Positions 27,246 to 39,410 of a stretch of 64,000 nucleotides of DNA are shown one piece after another. The stretch is from the NCBI GenBank assembly GCA_949987565.1, contig OX465116.1, positions 2,753,787 to 2,817,786 of the forward strand, read 5' to 3'. The first letter of the stretch is position 1. Every line of letters begins with the position of its first letter. The stretch comes from Luidia sarsii. Lineage: Eukaryota > Echinodermata > Asteroidea > Paxillosida > Luidiidae. Under the pieces are notes generated by a model. It did not search any database. It saw only the letters and a list, made by a program, of their open reading frames with translations, and was not told the origin of the DNA. A program made the translations under genes and the position numbers.

Positions 27246-30200
27246 CTTCTGAAGGCATGCAGAACAAACTACTCAGTCATTTTTTCTCTCTCTTTCATGC
27301 TCAGTGGGGGGGGGGGCAAAGACATGGTGGAAAATAAAGGTAAATATTTTTAATATTAAAGAATGACGATGACCCTGCTCTATAAACCCATTCGGAGAAA
27401 GACCCAAGGGTAAATTTGTTTGGATAGCAGCCACAGATTCTGTTCAGGTATAACAATGGCAAAACACAAGGGGTACATACCATATACCTACAGTACATTT
27501 CCATTTTTAAAGGCCCACATCCCACACACTATAGACATAGTAACCTGCTGAATGACAAAACCATCAAACTTTTGAGATAGGGGACCCCTTTCAATCAAGG
27601 GAAATATCTAGGTGCACCTTCTTTTCAAGGTTGTGAATCTGACACTGGGCTCTGGCAATTTGTGTTGACTGAAGGCCCTACTTAGCATGCAACTTTTCAC
27701 TGGCGACAAAGAATTTGGGGGATTTCTGTTGACAGTTTCTAATGGGAAGGACTTCTGAATGGGGAGGTGTGATGGCCATTTCCATTTACATGCCTTGGGA
27801 CTATCCATCAAAAGTGTTCAGCATGTAAACATTCTGTTGAACTTTTCTTCAGGATGGTTGGGGAAGCTACATGCAGAACAAAATGGGAAAGAACTACTGT
27901 ACATGTATGTGTTTGAACAGCATAGTATTAGCATGTATACATGTACATCAACCATTTGCATTCAAGAGTTTGTGCCAATTTCATTGTGAAGATTTCATTG
28001 CCAAAATGTCTTAGATCTGTTATCTCAAAACTTGTTAGGTTTCAAGCCTGTCAGTGTCAATAAAAAGTACAATAATGAATCATGGCTTATGCCTTGTACA
28101 TGCGTGTGTAGTATGTTTGATAATTACAGGATCCAGTGTACAGTGCATGTACCTTAATCTGAGTAGCACAACAGCAGCCTGAATTTGATGCGCTGATTTT
28201 TTTAGGTTTGAAATTGAGAACTACTCCTTTTGGAAATGCACCACTGATAGATCGTCACTTTCCCCAGTAGAACTTATGCTTTAACTCCCATTCTACCCTT
28301 TGACTTCAATAGGAGTACTGGCAATCTCGAATCCAAGCAAAGATAAACTTGAGGAATTGATTATTGCATTTTGAAAACTGTGTAATATCTAACTCTTTAA
28401 CTTGGTATTGCAAACAAAAATACATTCACCTGTCTAGAGTCTTTTATGTCGAGTACGGTGCCTGCTACTGCACTTTACTTGTGATTTCCTACCATAATTT
28501 GCTTGATGGACCAGATTGAACACTAATCAAGCATTGGATTGAGAGCCACCTGTGTGCCTGGGGAGAAGGATTCTGAATTTTAAGAATTTTCTGGTCAGGG
28601 AGTCTGGGCAAAGGGACTGGGTCTAGACAAGATCGATGGCCCTCCTCCAGTAGTCGGCTTGTCTGGGCATGCTGCATGGGAATTGTTGTCACCCCGGCTG
28701 CCCTTAAACCTCCAAGACCTGGTCAAGTGTGTAATCTTAAACACTATTTCTAAGACAGCTGCAATGCGTACTCCTGTCAAGGGGTAAATTGTTGGGCACA
28801 GCAATCCTCTGGTAGTGTTTTTGCTAAGGACCTTGCTGCATCTCAAGTATGGGACAGATGCCTTAAGACATACAGTACCTGGGGTGGCAAGGGCAGGACA
28901 TGTACTGTAGGGTTTATTGCTTGGGGATGGCTCTTGGCATGTTATGAGCAGAGCATCTGCCAATCGTGCAGGTGAATTGAAATGTCAGGAATTGCGGGAT
29001 CCGTGAGGAACTTACAGTCATAAGCCTACAGTATGTGTGTAATTAAGTATATATATATAGCTATAACTTCCTCTGTAATCACAAAGCCTGTGTATTTTCT
29101 GCACTTTGCTACATAGAATTAGATGATCAGTGAATTTCACACAGATCTTCATACCATCATCAAAATGTATTAATATTTGACATTTTACTAATATGGTAAG
29201 TCTTAACTTTTTCCGTGAGACTTGTGTGTATTCTGTGAGGATTTCAGATAATTACAAGTACTTACCCATAATGAAGAAATTAACCTAAATATAGTAATTT
29301 AATATAAATCTAACTGACTGTGTATTATGTGAATATGTGTGATATGTCTTTTTGAAGAACATAAGTATGTATATGGTGCATACATTAGTATGCAAGCCAA
29401 ATTGGCCACTGCACTTGAAAAATTCCAATCAGATGACTTCAGCCAGCCTTCATCTCCTTAACAGGTGTTTGAATGGGAAACACAACTACTGAACAGACCC
29501 AACCAACTACGCATTCATAAATCTGTCAGGGTGGTGCCATGCTTGCCAAAGTGGTTTGCTGAAAGTGGACTGGCAGCAGAGAGACAGTATCCACACAGGC
29601 AGTAGTGGCCCCTTGCCTCAACAAACAAATGAACAGTTTGTAGGTTTACAGCACAAGGGGGCTAACCTTGCTTGGATGGTTAAACAACTACCGACATTAA
29701 TGGGCCATTTTGCTCAAGTATTTCTATCAACAGGCCAGAGCATGCAAAAGGTGTTAGAGTTTGTTATGGACCCCCCCCCCACACACACCTAGATTCATGA
29801 GACATGTGCTACTAAGCACACAGCCTCTCACAAACCTAAGAGAATAAAGAGGAATCAAAGCTTTTAAAGAAAGTCACATGTATAAGAGAACACACTCTAA
29901 ATATGGAGTTTCTTCTAAGCCTAGGCGTATAGCCTTGACCAAGGCATTGGTCGCCGATTTAGAAATAACAATCCGGCCTAGTTGCCTAGTATAGTGCTTT
30001 GCGAAATGCAGCCCCATTGATCCACTCATCATACCCCGCCCGTAACTTGCGTGCGCATTATGTCATATGCGCGTTGTGTCTTGGTTCGTAAACCAACGCC
30101 TTGATGGATCTGTAAAATCCCAGCAGAACTCATTACAGTAACGATAGATGCGCCAACTGCGTAAACTGGCTACTATTGGTCCTTACGGGGTCTTGTTTAA

Positions 30201-30559
30201 TTTAGTGTATGCATTATGCATGATGTAGCGGCTGGGCCAGGCTGGCACACAACACATGGGGATGTGGGGGTGTGGGGGGGTCTGTGCAATTTCTGTGTGT
30301 GAGCAACGCGTACAGTAGGCCTACACAGCAGCATTGCGTAACCGCATTTTTCCGAGTCTTGTGATTGGCTGCATGGGGGGGGGGGGGGGTTTCTGTACTT
30401 ATGGTCTGTTCTTGCACGTGTAAAGTACACAACGACATTGCGTAGCCACCCCCCCCCCATTTTCGTCCAAAAGTGGACACAAATTCAAAGAAGCACATTA
30501 CAACTCAGAAATACAGACCCTACAAGGGGTCTTGCTTTTCGCAGGCGGCCAGGACAGCT

Positions 30560-30655
30560 GCGTACAAACTCGTACGCATACATGTACGCACACAGACTGT
30601 TGTGTGTGGTATGGCAGCGGTGCGGTCTGCGAGCCGTGTACAGCTTGCACCGGCC
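30560..30655 (-). repeat. Copy of a repeat also at 42545-42640
   Basis: On the minus strand CAGACCGCACCGCTGCCATA is followed by CCACACACAACAGTCTGTGT. The + strand at 42565-42610 has the same segment with few changes. Two copies 12 kb apart in opposite orientation, with unknown boundaries. Confidence 0.6.
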
Positions 30656-32682
30656 AGGTGTTGTGCTGTGGTTTGCGTGCGTTTGGCCTGGATCTGTACC
30701 AGAGAGACCGCCTTGGACAAGGCTACTAGGCCTACTGCATACAACTGATTTTTAATCAGATCTTATCCTTGTGACTGCCTTTTCACCAGTATGTGGTCTT
30801 ACCTAACATCCAAGGACCCTTGCCCAACCACATTACTCATTATGGATTGTTTCCACATTGTAACCGCAAAGCCCAAGATTTTTTAGTCCAATTTGAGACT
30901 CACTATGAGTGTAATCCCAATTAGACTCGCTCCACTGGCGCACAAAAGTGACTAGTTTGGGTGCAAAGGTGATCCTTTTTCCACCCCTTTTTTCACTCTC
31001 TCCAGATCCAGGGAGATTACGGTAATCTTTCCTGTGTAAATAGCCCAGGAAAACCACTCCTGAAAGGGGATTTGGCTGAATTGCGCCATGTTAAAACTGT
31101 GATTCGGGTTTCGCTGAACAGTGCAGCCTTTGTCTGGTCAAAGAAGTGTGTTCCTGCACCAACTGTTAGCTTTAAGGATTTGAGGGGAATTTGATGCTAC
31201 TTCTTGGCTAAATCAAAAGCCCTTCAATTGTCCGAGACTGATTTGTGCTATTCTAATGTTATAAGTACCACAATAAAATGGGAAAGTCTTTGAATATTCG
31301 GATTCACCTCCTCTACCCTACTTACACTCAGATCTTTAGTCATTTTTTTGTGAGAGAGGTAAAGACATGAGTGAATCGCACTGAAAGGGATGGAAGCAGT
31401 TTCCTTTCTGGTACACTGTTCTAAAAAAACCTTCCACAAAGTGACCAAGTAAACTCTTTCGGTTTTTGGAAAACCCCAAAGTACAACAATCTTTCCAATT
31501 TCCCAAACAAAGCCTTCTTTCAAATGAAACTGTTAACAGTTATTAATTAAGCAATCACTCCATTGTTTATTAACCAAAAGCAGACCACACAACTTCTGAA
31601 ATTGTCACCTCTGAGAAGAACTTCAGAAGTGAGGCTGTAGCTTATCAGTAACTGTCTTGATCCAACAAAGGGTTGAATGCAAAATTATCATTTGAGTCTA
31701 CTTTCCCAACAGCTTCCTACTGTGCCTCTGTAAGGGACAAGACTGGTGTAATCATATGGTGTAATACATTGTGTTGAGAGGGGGGGGGGAAGGTGTTAAT
31801 GACTTGAGCCTCTGCAAGTAGTGTGTAAATACCCTAGGAATGCAATTGGCTTAAAGGGATTACATAGATCAAACTGATTAGAAGATCTGGGAGAAATTCT
31901 TTCCCCTCCTGATAGAGTGATAGGTGAAGGTATGCCTCAGGTCTCAATGCTATCTCCATGGCTGACCTCAGGGTACATCTAGAGAGTCTGCTCTGTATCA
32001 ATCCAGCATACCCCTTTCAAGCAGGTGATAGCTTGATCCAGGGTAAATCCATGTTTGGTGTGTTGGGGATATACATGTATACATCCCTCAACAACTGGGG
32101 CACATTGGTTGACTTGTGGGTTGGTAAGCAACATAAATTTTTAATGGATGTTTTTTTAAAAGAACAATTAAAGGACATATCCTTGAGTTTTAAAGGTCTA
32201 CAGGTTTCTGACTCCCATAGTTATGTCTAATATTTACATCTTCTTGCTCTTTAGATCAGATCACATTTTTCAGATTCTGGAAGTCAGGGTGTGAGAGAGG
32301 AGAAGGATAGACTGGACAGTTATTGAAGCAATTACTCATTCACAAGAGTCACCCAGTGCTGGAGCATGTCCTTGTGAGTTGTGACACCCAAAATTGTTCA
32401 GGGAAATGCAGTCACAGGATGCAAGTGGTGGGTGGAGGTGACTAGCTTAACAAAGAAGGGAACGGGATGAGGAAGAGGATCTCTTGCCCAATCTATACCA
32501 AGGGCTAAATGAGGTATGGATTATTGGGTAGTGGGCATGTTCAGGGACAATGGTATTGATCCCTTGTTTAGGAATTCAATCAATTGGGAGGCCTCACAGA
32601 ATGTCTAGTCTTAAGGTGGGACTGTGGGGGTACCTTTTTATTGACATTCAAAACAAACACACTGACTTCAATTTGATTGCAG

Positions 32683-32793
32683 GACATGGTGAAACACAGG
32701 AACAGAAAGACAGCAGATCTGCCGTATCCGAAAAAAAAGAGGAAGAACATTCTGCTTGCAAAGCTTCGTAGAATAGAGGAAGAGGAAGTGTAA
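32683..32793 (+). CDS. Possible terminal exon of an unknown gene or transposon ORF
   Basis: A good acceptor (CAATTTGATTGCAG) is followed by 36 codons and a stop. The peptide is very basic then acidic: MVKHRNRKTADLPYPKKKRK, then LLAKLRRIEEEEV at the end. PKKKRKN resembles a nuclear localisation signal and the last part is helix-like. No upstream exon on the + strand could be linked to it, no AATAAA follows closely, and I recognise no family. It lies inside glypican intron 2 on the opposite strand. It could be chance or the last exon of a degraded transposase. Confidence 0.2.
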   Translation, partial: DMVKHRNRKTADLPYPKKKRKNILLAKLRRIEEEEV

Positions 32794-34384
32794 ATACATA
32801 AGCCTGTGAAACACATCTGATGTCCTATTTAATGGTAGTTAGCATATAGGGAAGAGTCACATCAGAACTGTCACGTGTCAAGGATGCTTCTTGAATGTGA
32901 TCAATCTTGCAGATGGAATTAGAATTTAGGAAAAGCAGGTGGTTGGTAAATTACCGAGTACTGATACATGATGTATCTTGCACAGTTTGCCTAGTTTACT
33001 GGTCGAAATGTAGTGTATTTCTCATTAGAATGCCAAATGCCTCACTGATTTTAAGTTATGGGTTAACAGTGGATTTTAAGCTTCAGAGGGGGGGGGGGGG
33101 TGATCATAAGCACCGGTAATGAAGGCCATAAATTCCACGGTTAACCAGTTTATGCATAACTCATTTGGTCCTTAAGAAGGCGCTGACAACAACAATCCAT
33201 TGAACCACAATGGTCCGTCTGAATGGGGGACTGACTAGTGACTAAACAGTGCCAAGGGCCACCGCAGATGAGCATTATGCTCACAAAGGGTGATGCTGAG
33301 AAATACTTGCCAAAGACCCCTTGCCCCCTCCCCCACACACAATTCTCTGGGATCTTCCTCATTGATCTTAGCTGAGTGATAATGGCAACCTTTTCAAGAA
33401 CCCATTCTGAAAGAGCGAGTTCTCTTCATGTTGTTTACATAAAGATGCCGTGACTCAGACAGACCCTACTCTTATTCAAAGCACCAGTACCAGCATAACT
33501 TTGCAATGAGGGCCATTAACAACATATTTGATACAACAAGTGATGTCCGTTCTGAGGGGCTTTTGCCCAGAGTGGGGGCAAACAAAGGAATGAGTAACTT
33601 CTCAATCAATTGGGAAAACTTCTTTTCCCAAAAGGTGTTGATTAATATATACCTGGCTCTGATGATTTTCTTGAGTGCCTACTAAATAATTAATGGGGTT
33701 TATGGTAATAGGAAACTTGATCCAACAGGTTTTTCAAGTACCTGGTTTGTGCCACTAATTCACTAAGTAAGTCCTTTCCAAAAATACATAAAATCTAAGG
33801 AAATAAACAACAAAGTTTCAAAGACTGCAGTCCCAGTAGCCAAATGAGAGTTGAAATTATCTCAGGCCAGTTGAAGACCATTCATGACTGGCCCAGCTAG
33901 CAAACAGGAAACAACAAACCAGGCAGTTTCACGTTCACATTTTCACAACACTACTTCTTATGGTATAGCAATCTTTTTTCCAATCAGAATCAGGTGTTTA
34001 AACTTTGTCAGAGTAATTCCAAATCTGGAGAGGAAACCTAAATGAGAAGAATTTCTGCTACACCAAGGGAAAACTATCAGAAAAGTTTACCCTAATTTTG
34101 CTCCTTGTGTTCAAGCTGAGAAAAATCAGAATGACAAGCAATCAACAGGCAAATTTTGGCCAGTTGAAAAAAAAACCTGTGGTGGACGATTTGGTGACCC
34201 GGCTGGCCAGTTGAGGAAATAGTTAGGGTCAATAACAATAAAATCTCAATGTTACTTATAGGCTGGTGGTTATTTTCTACCAACGCTTGTAACTGGTCAC
34301 AACTTTCATCATTTAGGCCTATAACTAAATTGTTATGTCCTGGTGAAGATCGGGCATTTCTAAGAATACACAAAGGGAAATTAC

Positions 34385-34543
34385 CTTTGAAGTCGTTAGC
34401 ATTTGTGGACAGCAAAAAATCCAAGTAATCCACATTTGTCTGAATAGCTTTCCTGAAGTCGTCGCCGGATTTTTGCTGAAGTTTTTCCTCCATTCTTCTT
34501 GTGCAGCATGTTGTTTCTCGTCGGCAAACTTTCAGTCCAGCGC
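34385..34543 (-). CDS. Glypican, exon 2
   Basis: The 159-bp exon begins in phase 1 (completing Gly from exon 1) and ends in phase 1. Acceptor CTATCAACAG, donor GTAATTT. It encodes the N-terminal core with VCRRETTCCT, which gives three conserved cysteines including the adjacent pair, then RRMEEKLQQKSGDDFRKAI and a helix ending LLSTNANDFK. The CC motif followed by an M-E-x-x-L helix is typical of all glypicans. A 155-bp tandem array begins only about 30-60 bp upstream of this acceptor, inside intron 1. Confidence 0.9.
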
Positions 34544-34574
34544 CTGTTGATAGGGAATTATCAATATATAAGTT

Positions 34575-35715
34575 GAGTTGTATATTACTAGTTCTACTAG
34601 GCCTATAACTATTTCCTTGCCTCCTGCTGGAGAATGGGCCATGAGCATCTTCCCTCCTCCACACTCCTCTGTCTTGAGCTGCTACCTCAATCTCTGACCA
34701 TGTTCTATAGCTAGCTATAGTGTAGTAGCCCTATATTACTAGTTCTACTAGGCCTATTACTATTTCCTTGTCTTCTGCTGGAGAATGGGCCATGAGCATC
34801 TTCCCTCCTCCACACTCCTCTCTCTTGAGCTGCTACCTCAACCTCTGACCATGTTCTATAGCTAGCTAAAGTAACTGTAGTAGCCCTATATTACAAGTTC
34901 TACTATTCCTATTACTATTTCCTTGTCTTCTGCTGGAGAATGGGCCATGATCATCTTCCCTCCTCCACACTCCTCTCTCTTGAGCTGCTACCTCAACCTC
35001 TGACCATGTTCTATAGCTAGCTATAGTAACTGTAGTAGCCCTATATTACAAGTTCTACTATTCCTATAACTATTTCCTTGTCTTCTGCTGGAGAATGGGC
35101 CATGAGCATCTGCCCTCCTCCACACTCCTCTCTCTTGAGCTGCTACCTCAACCTCTGACCATGTTCTATAGCTAGCTATAGTAACTGTAGTAGCCCTATA
35201 ATACTAGTTCTACTAGGCCTATTACTATCTCCTTGTCTTCTGCTGGAGAATGGGCCATGAGCATCTTCCCTCCTCCACACTCCTCTGTCTTGAGCTGCTA
35301 CCTCAATCTCTGACCATGTTCTATAGCTAGCTATAGTAACTGTAGTAGCCCTATAATACTAGTTCTACTAGGCCTATTACTATTTCCTTGCCTCCTGCTG
35401 GAGAATGGGCCATGAGCATCTTCCCTCCTCCACACTCCTCTGTCTTGGGCTGCTACCTCAACCTCTGACCATGTTCTATAGCTAGCTATAGTAATTATTA
35501 GTACTAGTAGCCATATAGATCTAGTACTAGGCCTATAAGTATAACTATTTCCTTCAATTCCTTGCCTCCTGCTGGAGAATGGGCCATGAGCATCTTCCCT
35601 CCTCCACACTCCAGTCTCGGGCTGCTACCTCAACCTCTGACCATGTTTTATAGCTAGCTATAGTAATTAATTAGTACTAGTACTAGTAGCCCTATAGTTC
35701 TAGTACTGTCATCCT
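34575..35715. repeat. Tandem array, about 155-bp unit, seven copies
   Basis: GAGAATGGGCCATGA starts at 34631, 34781, 34936, 35091, 35246, 35401 and 35575, so spacings are 150, 155, 155, 155, 155 and 174 bp. Units share CTCCTCCACACTCCTC, CTGCTACCTCAA and TATAGCTAGCTATAGTA. The minus strand stays open across part of each unit (repeated WRREDAHGPFSSRRQ), which produces long false frames that run into exon 2. The last unit has a 19-bp expansion. Confidence 0.95.
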
Positions 35716-35726
35716 AATTTCTCAAA

Positions 35727-36090
35727 TCACAGAAGTACTTAGGACCTGACATTTCGATGTGAACAGGACCTTTTTATATAATTTATGTAATTTTAAAGTA
35801 TTTTTTGTTTCAATAGATAATTAATAGGTAACATTCCAAAACATGAACCTGAAAGTGGATTTGGTCAATGTCGAATTTCTGTATTTTATTCCCAAATGGA
35901 TATTAAAAATGATTAACCTGTGGATGAACAAAGGAATACCTTATATTATTTATTATATCATACATTTATACATACAAATGTTACTATTAATTTTACTTTT
36001 GCTAGGATCGAAACGTGAGGTCCTCTAACTATTGAGATTGATGTATTTCAGGTCATTTTAGTCAGTGAGTAGTTTCCAACATTTTTTGTA
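35727..36090. mobile_element. CGAAACGTC module pair separated by about 240 bp
   Basis: Left half GGACCTGACATTTCGATG...AACAGGACC (35732-35772) and right half GCTAGGATCGAAACGTGAGG (36001-36020) are inverted. The right half is followed by the shared tail (GAGATTGATGTATTTCAGG, then GTCAGTGAGTAGTTT). The AT-rich interior is not recognised. The same layout, with a different interior, is at 55210-55850. Confidence 0.6.
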
Positions 36091-36423
36091 TTAACTTCAG
36101 GTGTATTAATTATCATATCTACAAACAGTCGATACAGCATTATCTTTTGTTATATAGGTTTACCTGTTATACTAGTACTAGACTAGTCTGCAAGAACTGC
36201 CTGCAGCAAGTGCAATTTTAAAAATTAAAAAGTGCTCTTTTGACTGTTTTTCATTTGTATTTTGTATTACCACTAACCTATCATTACATTTCATGAACTT
36301 TTATATTTGTATTAGACCTACGGTACGATTAATGTACAGAGTCCATATAAACTTAAAAGTTTTTCAAAGGCGAGTTTTGATCTTAAGAAGGCAGTAACAA
36401 GAATAGATAGAACTGATTTCTTA

Positions 36424-36504
36424 TTAGTTGCGTTAACCGTAACCCTCCTCCTCCCGAAGGTCGGAGACCTTCGGGAGGATGAGGGTTACGGTTACCGCAA
36501 CTAA
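36424..36504. repeat. Near-perfect 39-bp-arm hairpin
   Basis: Left arm 36424-36462 and right arm 36466-36504 are reverse complements with two mismatches and a 3-base loop (GGA). Ends are TTAGTTGCGTTAACCGT and its complement. It lies in glypican intron 1. It could be a palindromic transposon remnant or a foldback RNA source; nothing shows that it is transcribed separately. Confidence 0.9.
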
Positions 36505-36889
36505 TTCCTTATGAGCGATTTGGGTTGATATTTGATATAATTATGACAATCGAATATCAACTTTTCTCTTACTTACACTTTACATGTACAATTTACACTT
36601 TAACAAAGTAGGGGTATAGTTACTCAATTTCAGTCATACCAAACGACAAAGATTGTCAATGTCATGTTTAATCTAGGTTATCTGTGGAGATACATGACTA
36701 GACTATGCATTCACTCGAACATGACAAAAGGGACATACAAAGAGTACACTTTGGCAGATCCAAGAGTTCAAAGTCAGACCACGGAGTAGTATTAATAGTT
36801 ACATGTAGGCTAGTAATTAGTATATATTATTAGTAATGAGTATATTTAATCTCTATGGTATGTAGCTCCATGGTGATGGTCAGACCTAC

Positions 36890-37061
36890 CTGATATGGGG
36901 TTTTGCGGCATGTCTATCTCCCGTGCGAACTGGAAACCCGTGAAATAGTTCCTCACATTTTCGCAGGTGGGTCTGTCCGACTGGCAGCGAACTCCTCCAC
37001 TCAAACACAGCACCAGTCCCACGGAGACGAGACATTTCCAAAGAAAATCCCAGCTCTCCAT
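36890..37061 (-). CDS. Glypican, exon 1 with start codon and signal peptide
   Basis: The ATG is at 37059-37061. The first residues form a signal peptide: a short polar start, then a hydrophobic core CLVSVGLVLCLSGGVRC with a likely cut near residue 26. It is followed by QSDRPTCENVRNYFTGFQFA, which supplies the first conserved cysteine of the glypican core. The exon ends in phase 1 at a GTAGGTC donor. Over exons 1 to 5, excluding the signal peptide, I count exactly 14 cysteines (1+3+0+7+3), the glypican number. No earlier in-frame start was seen before stops. Confidence 0.92.
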
Positions 37062-37636
37062 CTCTCTTATCTAGTACTTAGTACTTAGTAGTAGTAGGGG
37101 TAAATGTTATATCCAATGGCGGCCGTAGTTTGTTCACTTCGGGATGGCAGACGATGCTTTCTTCGAAACCAACCAAACGTCAACTCGTAAAAAACACAGA
37201 ATAGGGACAGGCCTACGAATGCTTTATATTTAGAGAGGCGCGTACTTTATACTTCGTAAGATGACCCCCGCTTCCGACGTTGAAGTTATCCGAAAGTAAA
37301 CGCGACGGTTACTTCATTCCCAGACAGGACGTTGAGGTTGGAAGTTGCCGGGTAATAATACAGAAATCCTGGTGCTTCAAAGCTGGGAGAACAGTCGACG
37401 GAAGCAGACAGCTGCGTCACTACTATCCATAGCCTGTGCTCTGGCTCTCTTACTTTAGCAGTAGCACATGCAGCCCAGACCTCAACAACTTCACTTCCGT
37501 ATGGTTTTGTGCGTGTACCATTATCCTGTGTGTGGGCAGCGCTCCCATTGCAACGTGCACAAACCGCGAGCAGACGATAATCGCCTTTTCTTTTCATCTC
37601 GTTTTTTTTGGACACCCCCCTTTCACACGGTGATGT
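37062..37636 (-). promoter_or_regulatory. Probable 5' UTR and promoter region of the glypican
   Basis: The stretch upstream of the start codon has more CpG than the introns around it. No TATA box at a convincing distance was found. The transcription start cannot be placed from sequence alone. The region ends at an inverted-repeat element at 37638-37910. Confidence 0.35.
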
Positions 37637-37637
37637 A

Positions 37638-37910
37638 GTCTTGGTTCAAGACGTTGTTGGTTGAGATACTCTAACGCCCGACGCGAGAGGGCGCAATGAA
37701 TACATTTCCCGAATGATCCGCAAACACACGCACGCACCCACACAGACCGGTCAACACACGCGGCATACGCGCTCGCACAGGGATCCGCACACACGTACGC
37801 GTTGAACTGGGTGCGTACGTGTGTTTCCGGATCATTCGGGAAACGTATTCATTGCGCCCTCGCGCGTCGGGCGTTAGAGTATCTCAACCAATAACGTCTT
37901 GAACCAAGAC
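37638..37910. mobile_element. Inverted-repeat element, about 103-bp arms
   Basis: GTCTTGGTTCAAGACGTTGT starts the left arm; its complement ends the right arm at 37910. The arms (37638-37740 and 37809-37910) match closely and enclose about 68 bp. Each end is flanked by TA, as expected for a Tc1/mariner-type target duplication. It lies about 0.6 kb upstream of the glypican start. Much of the arm is CpG-rich (GCCCGACGCGAGAGGGCGC). Confidence 0.8.
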
Positions 37911-38641
37911 TAACAGTGATGACGTTTATAGCGGAGGTGATATGTGGGTGGGCTCTCTCGCCTATGATTGGTCCGTTCCGCTCCAGCGTTCTCGAATAGA
38001 AAACTTTCCCACTTTCTTTCTTCTTTTTTTTTTGTTTGCTCTGATTTTCACGAATTTTTTTTTCATCTTCTGTGGAAAAAGTGACGCGGGGTCTTTGTTG
38101 TTTGCCTGACGATCTTTGATTGGTCGCTAGGGGAAAAAAAATCATCGAACAAGGTATACATACATATTCGACTGGCAACACATAAGAAGTGGAAAGAAAT
38201 ATCTGGTGTAATGTTGAAACATGGAGGAAGGAACACACGAGGCTGCTATGTCGGTATATAGGGAAGGTCGTAAGTCGATAACAAAACCACTATAATATGT
38301 AATGACTTTAAAAAGAAACATTCTGCGCGGTAGCCTATGTGGGACTCTCTGAATGTGGGTGTTTGTGGTGTATTAAAAGGAAAAATCGTTCTGAGACAAC
38401 AACGCTTGGATGAAGGTGTTGGTAGCTTGGTAGGGATTTTACATGTCGGACCCCACACAAGGGTGACTGGGGCAAAGGGGTACAGGGACCGCAAAGGTTG
38501 GCCACTGACCATCTGCCAAGCTCGGTGAGTGTGGGGACAGGGGAGGACTAAAGCAGCCCCGTGGCTATTTAGACCAATTGTCGGTGTCGTCACTAACACC
38601 ATGGAGGAAGGACTGGGAGTAGGTACACAGTCGCAAGTTTC

Positions 38642-39410
38642 CTTCTCTCTCTTGTTGGACCTCCCACACACACACTCTCTCTCTGTCTGTTTCTCTCTAC
38701 TCATTCTCTCTCAGTCTCTCTATCCTCGCCCCCCCTCTCTCTCTCTCTCGTTCTCTCTCCCTCCCTCTCCCCCTCCCTCTCTCTTCCGTCCCCTCTCTCC
38801 TCTCTCTCTCTCTTTCCCTCCCTCTCCCTCTCCCCCTCCCTCCCCTCCCTCCCTCTCTCTCAGGCTCTCTCCCCCTCTCTCTCCCTCTCTCTCCTCTCTC
38901 TCCCTCTCCCTCTCTCTCTCCCTCCCCCTCCCTCTCCGTCTCCCTCTCCCTCCCCGTCCCTCCCTCCATCTCTCTCTCACTCTCTCTCCCCCTCCCCTCT
39001 CTCTCTCCCTCTCTCTCTCGATCTCGATCTCCCCCTCCCCCTCTCTCTCCCTCCCTCTCCCTCTCTCGATCTCGATCTCCCCCTCCCCCTCTCTCTCCCC
39101 CTCCCTCTCCCTCTCCCCCCTCTCTCTCTCTCTCTCTCCCTCTCCCTGTCCCTGTCCCTCTCCATCTCCCTCTCCCTCCCCGTCCCTCCCTCTCTCTCTC
39201 CCCCTCTCTCTTCCCTCCCCTCTCTCCTCTCTCTCTCTCCCCCCTCTCTCTCCCCCTCCCTTCCCCTCTCTCTCTGTCCTCTCTCCCCCCCCTCCCCTCT
39301 CTCTCTCCCTCCCCGTCCCTCCCCCTCTCTCTCCCCCTCTCTCTTCCCTCCCCTCTCTCTCCTCTCTCTCTCTCTCTCCCCCTCTCTCTCCCTCCCCTCT
39401 CTCTGTCGGA
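38642..39410. repeat. 770-bp polypyrimidine (CT)-rich tract
   Basis: The + strand is almost only C and T, in CTCTCT, CCCTCC and CTCCCC mixtures. A longer period is visible: CTCGATCTCGATCTCC recurs at 39017 and 39065, 48 bp apart. Long open frames of Ser/Pro/Leu (+) and Arg/Glu/Gly (-) come from the composition and are not genes. A mirror-rich homopurine tract can form triplex (H-DNA); that is general knowledge, not shown here. Confidence 0.95.

Larger units (their letters stand above)
12010..34384 (-). other. Glypican intron 2 (22.4 kb)
   Basis: The phase-1 donor of exon 2 (34384 side) and the acceptor of exon 3 fit, so this whole stretch is read as one intron. It contains several copies of the CGAAACGTC module (14.4, 20.8, 22.8, 25.0, 27.2 kb), a possible inverted-repeat element at 23302-23778, ACATGT microsatellites (15.0, 24.15, 25.3 kb) and many G or C runs of 9-15 (for example 19461, 26627, 27306, 29770, 30375, 33088). 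A possible small + strand exon is listed separately at 32683. Other open frames here are short and lack family features. Confidence 0.7.

Noticed and set aside
28489..28963. 122-residue minus-strand frame in glypican intron 2
   Set aside because: No domain, no splice context and no similarity I can name.
34544..34664. Extension of the glypican exon 2 frame upstream (repeated WRREDAHGPFSSRRQ)
   Set aside because: It reads into the intron's 155-bp tandem array. The acceptor at 34544 and phase with exon 1 show where the exon starts.
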